From contig NZ_JAABLQ010000001.1 in NCBI RefSeq assembly GCF_009915765.1, positions 2,108,001 through 2,172,000 on the forward strand: a stretch of DNA of 64,000 bases, read 5' to 3'. Within the stretch, counting starts at the first letter, position 1. Every line of letters begins with the position of its first letter. This document shows positions 51,682 to 62,510 of the stretch, one piece after another. The DNA comes from Pannonibacter sp. XCT-53 (GTDB lineage: Bacteria > Pseudomonadota > Alphaproteobacteria > Rhizobiales > Stappiaceae). The notes below the pieces were generated by a model that did no database searches, had not been told where the DNA came from, and saw nothing but the letters and a program-made list of their open reading frames with translations. The translations under genes and the position numbers were made by a program.

Positions 51682-52122
51682 ATGCAGCAGCGCCTTTCGC
51701 TCATCACCCTCGCCGTCGAGGATCTTGCCGTCAGCCGCCGCTTCTTCGAGCAGGGGCTCGGCTGGACCGCCTCCGCCGAGAGCCAGGACGGGATCGCCTT
51801 CTACCAGCTGCCGGGGCTGGCGCTGGCGCTCTATCCGAGGGCTTCGCTTGCCCGCGACATCGGGGCCGAGATCCCCTCCGGGGCCCAGTCCGGCGTCACC
51901 CTCGCCTGGAACGGCCACAGCGAAGCCGAGGTGGATGCGGCCTATGCGCAAGCGCTCGCGGCCGGCGCCACCGCCGTCGTTCCGCCGGAAAAGGTCTTCT
52001 GGGGCGGCTATTCCGGCTATGTGCGCACGCCCGACGGCCATCTGCTGGAAGTGGCCTTCAATCCGTTCTGGCCCCTTGCAGACGACGGAAGCCTGCGGCT
52101 GCCCGGGGCGGATCCGGCCTGA
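51682..52122 (+). CDS. VOC family (glyoxalase-like) protein
   Basis: A 146-residue single VOC module: RLSLITLAVEDLAVSRRFFE, GLGWTASAESQDGIAFYQLP, and SGYVRTPDGHLLEVAFNPFW with the C-terminal metal-type Glu. Such proteins include glyoxalases, antibiotic-binding and fosfomycin-type proteins; no specific function can be assigned. The ATG at 51682 is the first residue of the domain and has AAGGGA upstream. It is divergent from the aminotransferase gene with a 175-base shared region. Confidence 0.85.
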   Translation: MQQRLSLITLAVEDLAVSRRFFEQGLGWTASAESQDGIAFYQLPGLALALYPRASLARDIGAEIPSGAQSGVTLAWNGHSEAEVDAAYAQALAAGATAVVPPEKVFWGGYSGYVRTPDGHLLEVAFNPFWPLADDGSLRLPGADPA

Positions 52123-52204
52123 CCCGACAGGGGTCGCGCGCTGTCCAGACGGATGTTTTGGTAATTTAATTGCGCAACATGCCGAGTTTTCTGCGTAAAA
52201 TTGT

Positions 52205-52230
52205 TTGTGCAATGCACAATCCGCTTGACG
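52205..52230 (+). promoter_or_regulatory. palindrome and -35 element upstream of haloacid dehalogenase gene
   Basis: TTGTGC-AAT-GCACAA (52205-52219) is a perfect 15-bp palindrome with the T-N11-A layout of LysR-type sites, followed five bases later by TTGACG (52225-52230). A related TTGCGCAA lies at 52170-52177. The -10 is poor, consistent with an activator-dependent promoter. Confidence 0.4.
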
Positions 52231-52300
52231 TCCGGGATCACGGGTAGTCATCTATTGCCGCCTAAACGTTCGGCAGATTGCCCTTTCCTGACGGAGCCCG

Positions 52301-52966
52301 ATGATGGCCCACTCGGCCTATGTCTTTGATGCGTATGGCACCTTGTTTGATGTTCATGCGGCCGTACGCAAACATGCCGAGAAGCTTGGCCCGGACGCCC
52401 AGCAGTTCTCCTTTGTCTGGCGGCAGAAGCAGCTGGAGTATTCCTGGGTCCGCGCGCTGATGCAGCGCTATGCCGATTTCTGGCAACTGACCGAGCAGGC
52501 GCTGGACACGGCCTTCGCGCTGTTCCCGGCTGCCGACCGGGGGTTGCGGGCGGACCTGCTCAACGCCTACTGGGCGCTCGACTGCTATCCGGAAGTGCCG
52601 GAGGTGCTGACCACGCTGAAGCAGTCCGGCGCGCGTCTTGCCATCCTGTCCAACGGCACGCCGTCGATGCTTGAAGCCGCGGCCAGGGCGGCCGGCATCA
52701 CGGAGCTGCTCGACGAGATCTTCTCGGTCGACATCTTGCGCACCTACAAGACCGATCCGCGTGTCTACGAGATGGTCACCACGCATTTCCGCGTCTATCC
52801 GGACGCGATCTCGTTCCAGTCGTCCAACCGCTGGGACATCGCGGGGGCGCGCGCCTATGGCTTCCGCACCGTCTGGATGAACCGGGCCGGGTTGCCGGAC
52901 GAGTATCCGGACCTTGCCCCGGCCGCCGTCCTCTCCGATCTGACCGGCCTGCCCGTGCTCGGCTGA
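52301..52966 (+). CDS. haloacid dehalogenase type II (HAD superfamily)
   Basis: A 221-residue enzyme of L-2-haloacid dehalogenase type. Catalytic residues seen: nucleophile Asp10 (VFDAYGTLFD), Arg41, Ser117-Asn118 (LSNGTP), Lys150 (TYKTDPRVYE), and SSN 174-176 with Asp179 (SSNRWDIAGA). QLEYSWVRALMQRYADFW is the family signature. It would hydrolyse short-chain L-2-haloacids to D-2-hydroxyacids. The second ATG (52304) is better spaced to GGAG than the first. The upstream region is AT-rich with a LysR-like palindrome. Confidence 0.93.
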   Translation: MMAHSAYVFDAYGTLFDVHAAVRKHAEKLGPDAQQFSFVWRQKQLEYSWVRALMQRYADFWQLTEQALDTAFALFPAADRGLRADLLNAYWALDCYPEVPEVLTTLKQSGARLAILSNGTPSMLEAAARAAGITELLDEIFSVDILRTYKTDPRVYEMVTTHFRVYPDAISFQSSNRWDIAGARAYGFRTVWMNRAGLPDEYPDLAPAAVLSDLTGLPVLG

Positions 52967-53173
52967 TCCCCCGCATCGGGGAATGTCCGGGTGCGGCGGC
53001 GTGAACGGGAAATGCCCCGCACCTTGCGGCGCGAGGCATGCTCTCGGGTGGGGGACATCCCGTCCCCGGTCCGCGGCACGGGGCATGACGGCTGGACCGG
53101 AGACGGGACTGGGTGAACCGCCACGGCACTGGCGGTCCGGCAGGGCGTGGCCCCTGACCGTTTCGGGGTGGGG

Positions 53174-53881
53174 TCAGAAGGCGTAGGCCACGCCAAGCAT
53201 GAGACGGTGGTTGGCCGAGTAGTCCTTGACCTTGCGGCCGCCGAAGGTGTGCTTGTCGGCAGCAATCGCGGACAGGGTATAGTCGGCGCGGGCGCGCAGG
53301 TTGTCCGTCAGCGCGACTTCCAGACCTGCACCCACGGTCGTTCCGATGTTGATGCCCTTCTTGGCCTTGAACCCCTGCACCTGGTAGCTGTGTTCCGTGG
53401 CGGCCAGGCCCAGCGACAGGTAGGGCATGAAGTTGTCGATCGGCAGACCGATGCGGCCTCTCAGCCCGAGGCTCCAGGGCGAGGAGGCCTTGACCTGGCC
53501 GAGCCCGGCGACCTGGCCCTTGTACTGGCTGCCGAGATAGGTCGCGGAACCTTCGACACCGAGAACAACGCGGGAGACCTGCCAGTTGTAGCCGGCGAAG
53601 GCGCCGAAGGCGGCATCGACCCGCGACATGGTCTTCTTGGTGGAGCCGAACTCGGTCCGGGTGGCCGAGCTGGAGGCGCCGGCCTCGACACCGAAATAGG
53701 CGCCCTCGAAGGGCGACTTCTTGCGCGGGGTCTCCAGCACGGTGGACTGGTCGTAGTCCGGCAGCGGCTGCGGCATGTCGGCCGCGCCGGCGCTGCCGCT
53801 CGAAAGGCCAAGGCCCAGGACCAGCGGGAACAGGCCGGCAAGGCTGCTGCGCAGGGGCCGGGTACGGAAATGGGAGAACAT
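53174..53881 (-). CDS. outer-membrane beta-barrel protein, Omp25/Omp31-like
   Basis: A 235-residue secreted barrel protein. Signal peptide (residues about 12-34, LAGLFPLVLGLGLSSGSAGA), then alternating strands: FEGAYFGVEAGASSSATRTE, FGAFAGYNWQVSRVVLGVEG, SPWSLGLRGRIGLPIDNFMP, NLRARADYTLSAIAADKHTF and a C-terminal NHRLMLGVAYAF ending in Phe, as required for BAM-dependent insertion. It resembles the small Rhizobiales OMP_b-brl proteins. GGAG nine bases before the ATG. It shares an AT-rich divergent region with the DUF2975 gene. Confidence 0.88.
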   Translation of the reverse strand: MFSHFRTRPLRSSLAGLFPLVLGLGLSSGSAGAADMPQPLPDYDQSTVLETPRKKSPFEGAYFGVEAGASSSATRTEFGSTKKTMSRVDAAFGAFAGYNWQVSRVVLGVEGSATYLGSQYKGQVAGLGQVKASSPWSLGLRGRIGLPIDNFMPYLSLGLAATEHSYQVQGFKAKKGINIGTTVGAGLEVALTDNLRARADYTLSAIAADKHTFGGRKVKDYSANHRLMLGVAYAF

Positions 53882-54057
53882 CGAGGGTAACTCCAGGGGG
53901 ATGTCAGCGATCTCGTTTGCATAAATTTCTTATTGCGAAACGATAATTCAAAAAAGCCTTAGTTTGATTTTTTTGTCAAGCGCGATATTTGCGGCTTGAG
54001 CTGTCGACCTGTCGGGGCTATGAGTGGACCTGTCCCGACCCCTCAGGATTTCCTGCC

Positions 54058-54663
54058 ATGACCCAAGATGTGCTCCCGCCCCTGCCCCAGCCGGCCGATG
54101 ACCGCGCGGCGCGGCTCGCCAAGATCCGGCGCCTGTCGCTGGGCCTGAAATGGACGCTGACGGTCCTGTTCGCGCTGATGGTTCTGTTTTCCGCCTTCAC
54201 CCTCTGGATCGTGCTGGATCCGGCGTGGTTCCAACTGCCGCCGGAAGAGATGACCGTGGAGTTCGGCGAGGTGGAGCGCAGCGTGATGGAAATCCCCCTG
54301 CCCCAGCGGATCGGGGTGGCATTTGTCGCCGTCTGGTTCTTCGGCCTGATCCTGTGGCTGATGTGGAAGCTCCGGCAGCTGTTCGAGCGCTATGCCTGCC
54401 TCGACTTCTACTCCAGCCGCAGCCTGTCGATGGTCGTCCACACCGGCTGGCTGCTGCTGGCCATCGGGCTCAGCGACATCCTCACCGACATGCTGGGCGG
54501 GGTGCTGGTCACGCTCGACAGGCCGGCCGGCGAACGGATCCTTGCCTTCTCGCTTGACGGATCACAGATCTTCTTCCTCGTGTTCGGTCCGATGAGCCTG
54601 CTGCTGGGCTGGGTGTTGCGCGAGGCCGCGCTGGCCTACGAAGAAAACCAGCAATTCGTATGA
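54058..54663 (+). CDS. DUF2975 family membrane protein
   Basis: A 201-residue protein with about four membrane helices (LKWTLTVLFALMVLFSAFTL; RIGVAFVAVWFFGLILWLMW; TGWLLLAIGLSDILTDMLGG; IFFLVFGPMSLLLGWVLREA) and the family stretch LRQLFERYACLDFYSSRSLS. The C-terminal LREAALAYEENQQFV is typical. DUF2975 genes nearly always precede a small HTH gene, as here, where the stop overlaps the possible start of the next gene. Function unknown; the pair is thought to be a membrane-linked regulatory module. Confidence 0.88.
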   Translation: MTQDVLPPLPQPADDRAARLAKIRRLSLGLKWTLTVLFALMVLFSAFTLWIVLDPAWFQLPPEEMTVEFGEVERSVMEIPLPQRIGVAFVAVWFFGLILWLMWKLRQLFERYACLDFYSSRSLSMVVHTGWLLLAIGLSDILTDMLGGVLVTLDRPAGERILAFSLDGSQIFFLVFGPMSLLLGWVLREAALAYEENQQFV

Positions 54664-54674
54664 GGACGCCCGCC

Positions 54675-54893
54675 ATGCCCATCATCATCGAACTGGACGT
54701 GATGCTTGCCCGGCGCAAGATGCGCTCGAAGGAACTGGCGGAGAAGATCGGCATCACCGAGCAGAACGTCTCGCTGCTGAAGTCCGGCAAGGTGAAGGGA
54801 GTTCGCTTCGAGACGCTGGAGAAAATCTGCGAGATCCTTGACTGCCAGCCCGGCGACATCCTGATCTATCGGCCGGACGAGGTGACCCGATGA
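54675..54893 (+). CDS. small Cro/CI-type helix-turn-helix regulator (DUF2975 partner)
   Basis: A 72-residue HTH protein: IIIELDVMLARRKMRSKELA, EKIGITEQNVSLLKSGKVKG (the recognition helices), then RFETLEKICEILDCQPGDIL and IYRPDE. This is the YozG/DUF2975-associated type. The ATG at 54675 has GAGGA eight bases upstream; an ATG at 54660 that overlaps the DUF2975 stop is also in frame. It likely controls its own operon together with the membrane partner. Confidence 0.9.
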   Translation: MPIIIELDVMLARRKMRSKELAEKIGITEQNVSLLKSGKVKGVRFETLEKICEILDCQPGDILIYRPDEVTR

Positions 54894-55022
54894 CCGGCGG
54901 GCTTGCGACCGCGCCCGGCCGCAAGCCTCGCGCAAGCCTCAGGGCGTAACTCGGGGCAACCTGCCTTCCGTTCTGCCCCTGTCCGGTGCCCTCCTGCGCC
55001 GGCTGCCCGGAGTGACCCAGCC

Positions 55023-55349
55023 ATGCCGCCGTCGAAGGCGCAGTCCAGGCCCCAGTTCCGCCAGAAGTCTGCCCGTCCCGCCTTGCGCGCACGCCTGAGG
55101 GCGGGCCGGCTCGCCGACCTCGACGGCCTCGCTCTGGCCGACTGCACCCTGTTCGACACCGAGGACGGAACGCCCGGCATCCTCGTCGGCGCCGGGATTG
55201 CCCTTCCCTTGCGCCTTGTCGTCGAGGATCCGGCCGACCAGATGGTCACCGTCGTCCGCGTCATCGGCCGTGCAGGCCAGCAGCTCGCCGTTACGGTCGA
55301 ATCGCCCGCCACGCCGGCAAACCTGCCGCTGCCGCGCACGGACCCCTGA
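55023..55349 (+). CDS. possible degenerate PilZ-domain protein
   Basis: A 108-residue protein. Residues about 18-95 (RARLRAGRLADLDGLALADC, TLFDTEDGTPGILVGAGIAL, PLRLVVEDPADQMVTVVRVI, GRAGQQLAVTVE) follow the spacing of the short Rhizobiales PilZ proteins. The c-di-GMP residues are weak: the RxxxR element has only RLRAGR, and the D/NxSxxG loop reads DTEDGTPG without Ser. It may no longer bind c-di-GMP. It lies 158 bases upstream of a diguanylate cyclase gene on the same strand. The fold assignment is moderate. Confidence 0.55.
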   Translation: MPPSKAQSRPQFRQKSARPALRARLRAGRLADLDGLALADCTLFDTEDGTPGILVGAGIALPLRLVVEDPADQMVTVVRVIGRAGQQLAVTVESPATPANLPLPRTDP

Positions 55350-55506
55350 CGCTTCCGCAGACGCAAGGCCCCTGCCGCTGGGACACTTCACTCCCAGTCA
55401 AGTCTTTCCTTCACGGCACCTGCGCATTTATCGCAATGGTTCGTTTTCCTAATGCAGCGTATGACTGACCTTAAGGTTATTCTGCTGCAAGGGAATATCG
55501 GAATTC

Positions 55507-57213
55507 ATGATCGAGCGCCTGCCGACGCCCCACTGGTCCACGAGCCTGCGCATCCGCCTCTGGGTCATCGCGGCCCTGACGATCCTGTGCACGGTCATCC
55601 TTGCAAGCCTGTCCACCTGGTCCTGGTATGCCGAGTTGCGCCAGGCGCGCAGCAACGGCGAGGTGATCAACGAGTTCAAGGAGCTTCTTGACGCCAGCAA
55701 CGTGCTGTCGGCCGAAAGGGGGCCGGCCAATGCCTTCATGGCTGGTCCTGCGTCCGACCAGCCGGGCCTGCGCGAGGACTGGATGCTCGCCAGACAGCGC
55801 ACCGACGCGGCCATTGCGGCTGTTCTGGGCACGGAGGTTCCGCAGGAGCTTGAAGAAACGCTGCAGCGCCAGCTCCAGCATGCCCGCCAGCTTGTCCTTG
55901 CCACCGCGTCCCGACCGCCGGAGGACCGCGGCTATGACGACGTGCATGGCGCGATCACCGCGATGTTCCGGGCCCATGACGCGATCGAATCGATCATCCG
56001 TCACGAGGCGGCGCGCATCGTCGCCGCGTCGCCGGAGCTGATCGACATGATCTACAAGGGCATGATGCTGGCGGACCTGCGCGAGCAGGCTGGCCGCCTC
56101 GGCTCCTATGTCATCGCGCCGCTGGTGGCAGGCGAGCCGATCCGCCCGGCGCTGATGATCGAGAGCCAAGCGGTCCGGGGCCGGCTCATGGCCCTGTGGC
56201 TGCTGCTCGAACCGCTGGCCACCACGCTGCCGCCGGCGCCTGATGGCTCCAGCTATCTGGACCGCACGCGCGAGGAATACATCCTGAAGGGCCTTGCCCT
56301 GCGTGACCGGCTCGTCCAGGCGGGCCACCGGCCGCACAGCGGCCCGGCGCTGGATCCGGTCGTGTTCAGCCGGCTTTACGTCAAGACCATGCGGCCTCTG
56401 GAAGACCTTCGCCGCGTGATGATCGAGCAGTCGCTGCAGGACCATGACCGGCGCGTGGCGCGGGCCCAGAACGGGATGCTCTGGGCCGCGGGCCTGACGG
56501 TGGCCATTTTCCTGCTCATCGTCGCGCTGGTGATCAGCCTGCAGCGGTCCATCTTCAATCCGCTGATGGATGCCTCGCGCAGCATCATTGCGCTGGCCTT
56601 CGACCAGCCGGCCCCGGCACCGGCGCGGCAGCACCATGTTGCCGAGATCCGGCTGGTGCATTCGGCACTCGAGGTCGTGGCGGACAAGCTCAACGAGCGG
56701 CGCCGGATGACGGAGGAGCTGCATCTCCTGGCCACGACCGATGGCCTGACGGGCCTGCTCAACCGGCGCACCATCGACGGCATCGGCGACAGGACGTCCG
56801 AAAGCCAGCGCGCCAGCGATGTCCCGCATCTCATCCTGGCTGACATCGACCACTTCAAGCACATCAACGACCGTTTCGGCCATCCGGCCGGCGACGAGGT
56901 GCTCAGGGAGCTGGCGCTGGTGTTGCGGCGGACGGTGCGCGCGACCGACCATGTGGCCCGGTTCGGCGGCGAGGAATTCGCGGTCCTGCTGGAGGGGGTG
57001 AGCCGGGCAGAGGCGGCGCTGGTGGCGCGCAAGCTGCGCAAGGCGGTGCGCGCGATGGTGGTTCGCCTGCCGGACGGGCGCGACATCCGCCTCACCGTCA
57101 GCTTCGGTGTGGCCGGTGGCCGGGGTCTTGCGTGGGGCGAGATCGTCCGCCGGGCCGACCAGGCGCTCTACACGGCCAAGCAGGCCGGTCGGGACCGTAT
57201 CCGTCTCGGCTGA
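55507..57213 (+). CDS. membrane diguanylate cyclase (GGDEF)
   Basis: A 568-residue protein. Two membrane helices (about residues 17-38 and 323-345) enclose a periplasmic helical sensor of about 280 residues (LSAERGPANAFMAGPASDQP suggests a nitrate/DUF-like helical bundle). The GGDEF domain has the active-site GGEEF at 487-491, the substrate region ADIDHFKHINDRFGHPAGDE, and an intact inhibitory site RATD at 478-481, so product inhibition is expected. It synthesises c-di-GMP. No EAL domain. The ligand of the sensor is unknown. It converges with katG, with a shared terminator. Confidence 0.94.
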   Translation: MIERLPTPHWSTSLRIRLWVIAALTILCTVILASLSTWSWYAELRQARSNGEVINEFKELLDASNVLSAERGPANAFMAGPASDQPGLREDWMLARQRTDAAIAAVLGTEVPQELEETLQRQLQHARQLVLATASRPPEDRGYDDVHGAITAMFRAHDAIESIIRHEAARIVAASPELIDMIYKGMMLADLREQAGRLGSYVIAPLVAGEPIRPALMIESQAVRGRLMALWLLLEPLATTLPPAPDGSSYLDRTREEYILKGLALRDRLVQAGHRPHSGPALDPVVFSRLYVKTMRPLEDLRRVMIEQSLQDHDRRVARAQNGMLWAAGLTVAIFLLIVALVISLQRSIFNPLMDASRSIIALAFDQPAPAPARQHHVAEIRLVHSALEVVADKLNERRRMTEELHLLATTDGLTGLLNRRTIDGIGDRTSESQRASDVPHLILADIDHFKHINDRFGHPAGDEVLRELALVLRRTVRATDHVARFGGEEFAVLLEGVSRAEAALVARKLRKAVRAMVVRLPDGRDIRLTVSFGVAGGRGLAWGEIVRRADQALYTAKQAGRDRIRLG

Positions 57214-57223
57214 TCCAGACGAA

Positions 57224-57251
57224 AACGCCGCGCCCTTTCAGGCGCGGCGTT
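57224..57251. terminator. bidirectional terminator between cyclase and katG
   Basis: AACGCCGCGCC, loop CTTTCA, GGCGCGGCGTT. On the minus strand it is followed by TTTTC, on the plus strand by TTCC; it serves the two converging genes, better for katG. Confidence 0.75.
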
Positions 57252-57278
57252 CCGGATCACGACCTGACCTGATGCCGC

Positions 57279-59591
<2,313 letters not shown>

Positions 59592-59622
59592 CTACTAGGA
59601 CCGATAAGAATTTCTGATTGCG

Positions 59623-60483
59623 TCAGGCATGGCGCCGCGCCCCCGCCACGGACGCCACGACACCAAGCGTGGCAAAGGCCATCGCCGGGCTCACCGCTTC
59701 GCCGAGCAGCAGTCCCGCCAGCAGCAATCCGAGGAAGGGCTGGATCAGCTGCAGCTGGCCGACGGCCGCCGTCCCGCCGATGGCCAGCCCCCGGTACCAG
59801 AAGATGAAGCCGATGAGCATGCTGAACAGCGACACATAGGCAAGGCCCAGCCAGGCCGGAGCGCCCACCTCGCCCAACGTCTGGGGAAAGCTCAGCGCGC
59901 CCGTCACCGCCATCACCGGCAGCGCCAGGATCAGCGCCCAGCTGATCACCTGCCAGCCGCCCAGCCGCCGCGACAGCTTCGCCCCTTCCGCATAGCCAAG
60001 GCCACAGACGATCACCGCCGCCAGCATCAGGAGATCGCCCTCGATTGCCCCGCCGCCACTCTGCATCAGGGCAAAGCCCATGACCGCCAGGCTGCCGAGG
60101 CCGGAAAACAGCCAGAACAGCGGCTTCGGCCGCTCCCCGCCGCGCAGCACCGCAAACAGCGCTGTCGCCAGGGGCAGCAGACCGATGAACACGATCGAAT
60201 GCGCCGAGGTGATCGAGCGCAGCGCCACGGCGGTCAGGAGCGGAAACCCCACCACCACCCCGCCCGCGACCAGGGCCAGCGGCACCAGATCCGCCCGCTG
60301 CGGCCGCTTCTGCCGCAGGAGCACCAGCAGCAGCGCCGCGACGAGCGCCGCAATCACCGCCCGCGCCGAGGTCAGGAACACCGGCTCGAACCCCTGCACC
60401 GCCACCCGCGTCGCCGGCAGCGACCCGCTGAAGATCACCACCCCGACAAGCCCGCTGCCCCAGCCTTCCAGTCCCATGCGCAT
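59623..60483 (-). CDS. EamA family (DMT) transporter
   Basis: A 286-residue protein with ten hydrophobic helices in two EamA halves (FEPVFLTSARAVIAALVAAL; PLATALFAVLRGGERPKPLF; YVSLFSMLIGFIFWYRGLAI; GQLQLIQPFLGLLLAGLLLG). The ATG at 60483 has AGGA seven bases upstream; the frame is open to 60639 without support. It is divergent from a MocR-type regulator gene, the usual arrangement for EamA exporters controlled by MocR proteins. Substrate unknown (amino acid or cysteine-like metabolites in some relatives). Confidence 0.88.
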   Translation of the reverse strand: MRMGLEGWGSGLVGVVIFSGSLPATRVAVQGFEPVFLTSARAVIAALVAALLLVLLRQKRPQRADLVPLALVAGGVVVGFPLLTAVALRSITSAHSIVFIGLLPLATALFAVLRGGERPKPLFWLFSGLGSLAVMGFALMQSGGGAIEGDLLMLAAVIVCGLGYAEGAKLSRRLGGWQVISWALILALPVMAVTGALSFPQTLGEVGAPAWLGLAYVSLFSMLIGFIFWYRGLAIGGTAAVGQLQLIQPFLGLLLAGLLLGEAVSPAMAFATLGVVASVAGARRHA

Positions 60484-60539
60484 GTCTGTGTCCTGTCCTG
60501 TCGCCCCTGTTTCAAGCCTTTGGAAGATCCCGCCCCCAA

Positions 60540-60577
60540 CCCTGCCGGGGTCGGGGGTGGGGGGCGACCCGGCAGGG
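60540..60577. repeat. G-rich hairpin in the EamA/MocR divergent region
   Basis: CCCTGCCGGG (60540-60549) pairs with CCCGGCAGGG (60568-60577); the loop holds G-runs of four to six, and further G-runs follow to 60590. On the plus strand this can alternatively form a G-quadruplex. Confidence 0.55.
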
Positions 60578-60667
60578 TGAGGGGTGGGGGCAACCCGGCA
60601 CCCCCCCCTCCGCAACCAACCATCCTCCCAAGAGAACACCCCTCCCCCTTCCTCGACCAGACACAGA

Positions 60668-60695
60668 CTGATACAATCCCGTCAAACTGTACCAG
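60668..60695. promoter_or_regulatory. candidate MocR operator
   Basis: CTGATACA (60668-60675) and TGTACCAG (60688-60695), an inverted repeat with one mismatch and a 12-bp spacer, 17 bases before the proposed TTG start of the MocR gene. Autoregulation and control of the divergent transporter are typical of the family. Confidence 0.5.
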
Positions 60696-60712
60696 CATCA
60701 GAGACCATACAC

Positions 60713-62161
60713 TTGGCACCCGTCCCGAGCCGCACCGAGACCGTGATGGCCACCATCCGCGCGCGGATTGCCGCCCGCAGCCTTGGCCCGGGCGAGCGGC
60801 TGCCCTCGATCCGCCGGCTGGCCGAGGCCCTCGCCGTTTCGCCGGGCACCGTGGTGGAGGCCTATGACCGGCTTGCCGCCGAGGGGCTGATCCGCGCCCG
60901 GCGCGGCTCCGGCTTCTTCGTTGCCGGGCAGGCCCTGCCGCCCTTGCAGCTCGCCGACCCCGCTCCCGCAGCACGGGCGGTCGATCCGTTCTGGGTGTCG
61001 CGGCTGGCGCTGGAGGCCGATGACAGCGTGCCCAAGCCCGGCTGCGGCTGGCTGCCGCCCGACTGGATGCCGGAGGCCGCGCTCCGCCGGGGCCTGCGCC
61101 AGCTTGCCCGGGCCGAAACCGGCGTGCTCACGGACTATGGCGGCAGCCGGGGCTCGGCGCGGCTGCGCCGCCTGCTGCTTGCCCGCCTTGCGGAGGAAGG
61201 ACTGGAGGTCGGCCCCGGCCATCTCGCGCTCACCGGATCGGGCACCGAGGCGCTGGATCTCGTCTGCCGGCTGCAGCTGTCGCCCGGCGACACGGTGCTG
61301 GTCGACGATCCCTGCTACTTCAACTTCCAGGCGCTGCTGAAGGCGCATCAGGTGCGGCTTGTCAGCGTGCCCTACACGGGCACCGGCCCGGATCCGGCCG
61401 CCTTCGAGGCGGTGCTCGCTACCGAGAAGCCCCGGCTCTATCTCACCAATTCTGCCCTGCACAATCCGACCGGCGCCACCCTGTCTCCGGCGGTGGCGCA
61501 CCGCATCCTCGTTGCCGCCGGGGCGGCCGGCATGACGATCGTCGAGGACGACATCTTCGCCGATCTGGAGCCCGAGCCCTCCGTCCGCCTCGCTGCCCTC
61601 GATGGCCTCAAGCGCGTGATCCGCATCGGCAGCTTTTCCAAGACCCTGTCCGCCTCGGTGCGCTGCGGCTACATCGTCGCCCCGCCGGACTGGATCGAGG
61701 CGCTGACCGACCTGCAGATCGCCACCCGCTTCGGCGGCCCCAGCCCGCTTGCCGCCGAGCTGATTGCCGAGGTCCTGACCGGCGGCACCTATCGCAAGCA
61801 TGTGGAGGACCTGCGCCGCCGTCTCGAGCGCAGCCGCCGCGACGCCGCCCACGCCCTCGCCCGCCTCGGCTTTACCCCCGCCCTGATGCCGCGCGGTGGC
61901 TTCTACCTCTGGTGCCGCCTGCCAGACGGCCTGCCGGAAGGCATTCCAGAGCCCCGGTCAGATGGCCAATCAGACCGCCACCCCCGGGCTCCATCCGCCA
62001 CCGCGCTGGCCGAACGCGCCCGGGCAAGCCCCACGCCCCTCGTCCTTGCCCCCGGCAACGTCTTCAGCCCCACCCGCACCGCCGACGCCTACATGCGTTT
62101 CAACGCCCCGCACACAATGATGCCGGGCGTGCTGGAGCGGCTGGCAGCGGTGATGGCGTGA
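60713..62161 (+). CDS. MocR/PdxR family transcriptional regulator (GntR-HTH + aminotransferase)
   Basis: A 482-residue chimeric regulator. The N-terminal GntR-type winged helix (residues about 12-70: LGPGERLPSIRRLAEALAVS and GTVVEAYDRLAAEGLIRARR) is joined to a class I aminotransferase-like domain with LTNSALHNPTGATLSPAVAH, EDDIFADLEPEP and the PLP lysine Lys310 in FSKTLSASVRCGYIVA. PLP-bound amino acids or derivatives are the usual effectors. The TTG start at 60713 is chosen because the domain begins there; the ATG at 60743 would cut into the HTH. A short Pro/Arg/Ser-rich insertion (PRSDGQSDRHPRAPSATALA) lies near the C-terminus. Confidence 0.9.
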   Translation: MAPVPSRTETVMATIRARIAARSLGPGERLPSIRRLAEALAVSPGTVVEAYDRLAAEGLIRARRGSGFFVAGQALPPLQLADPAPAARAVDPFWVSRLALEADDSVPKPGCGWLPPDWMPEAALRRGLRQLARAETGVLTDYGGSRGSARLRRLLLARLAEEGLEVGPGHLALTGSGTEALDLVCRLQLSPGDTVLVDDPCYFNFQALLKAHQVRLVSVPYTGTGPDPAAFEAVLATEKPRLYLTNSALHNPTGATLSPAVAHRILVAAGAAGMTIVEDDIFADLEPEPSVRLAALDGLKRVIRIGSFSKTLSASVRCGYIVAPPDWIEALTDLQIATRFGGPSPLAAELIAEVLTGGTYRKHVEDLRRRLERSRRDAAHALARLGFTPALMPRGGFYLWCRLPDGLPEGIPEPRSDGQSDRHPRAPSATALAERARASPTPLVLAPGNVFSPTRTADAYMRFNAPHTMMPGVLERLAAVMA

Positions 62162-62510
62162 CGATGGGCAGGGACAAGGGAGCAGACGGGGGGACCTGAC
62201 AGGGGGGCCAACAAGGGGGCCAGACCAGCGGGCCAGACAAGCGGGCCAGGCAAGCGGGCCGCGACCCCGGCCACCTCTCGCGGTGTCGCGCAGGATCTAC
62301 CCGTCCACCCCGCGACGGCGGGGATCCGCTAAGCCAGAGAAGGAAGAGGAGGATAGCCTGCGTCCCGGCCTCGACGTGCCGGACCTGTGCCCCGTCCGCA
62401 ACGTGACCGCGACATGACCGCAGGCCGGATCGCAAGGGCTTGACCGCGGCACAGGACGACTGGTGCCTCCGGTCACTGGCTGCCCTTTCACGCCCAGAGC
62501 GGTCTGCCCC
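62162..62510. other. intergenic region after the MocR gene
   Basis: A 349-base gap holding the 13-bp tandem repeats at 62205-62260 and GC-rich sequence beyond. I see no ORF with coding character, terminator with a U-tract, or known RNA. Confidence 0.6.
62205..62260. repeat. 13-bp imperfect tandem repeats
   Basis: Four and a half copies of GGGCCAGACAAGC (62205-62216, 62217-62229, 62230-62242, 62243-62255, then GGGCC). It lies just after the MocR stop. Confidence 0.8.
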
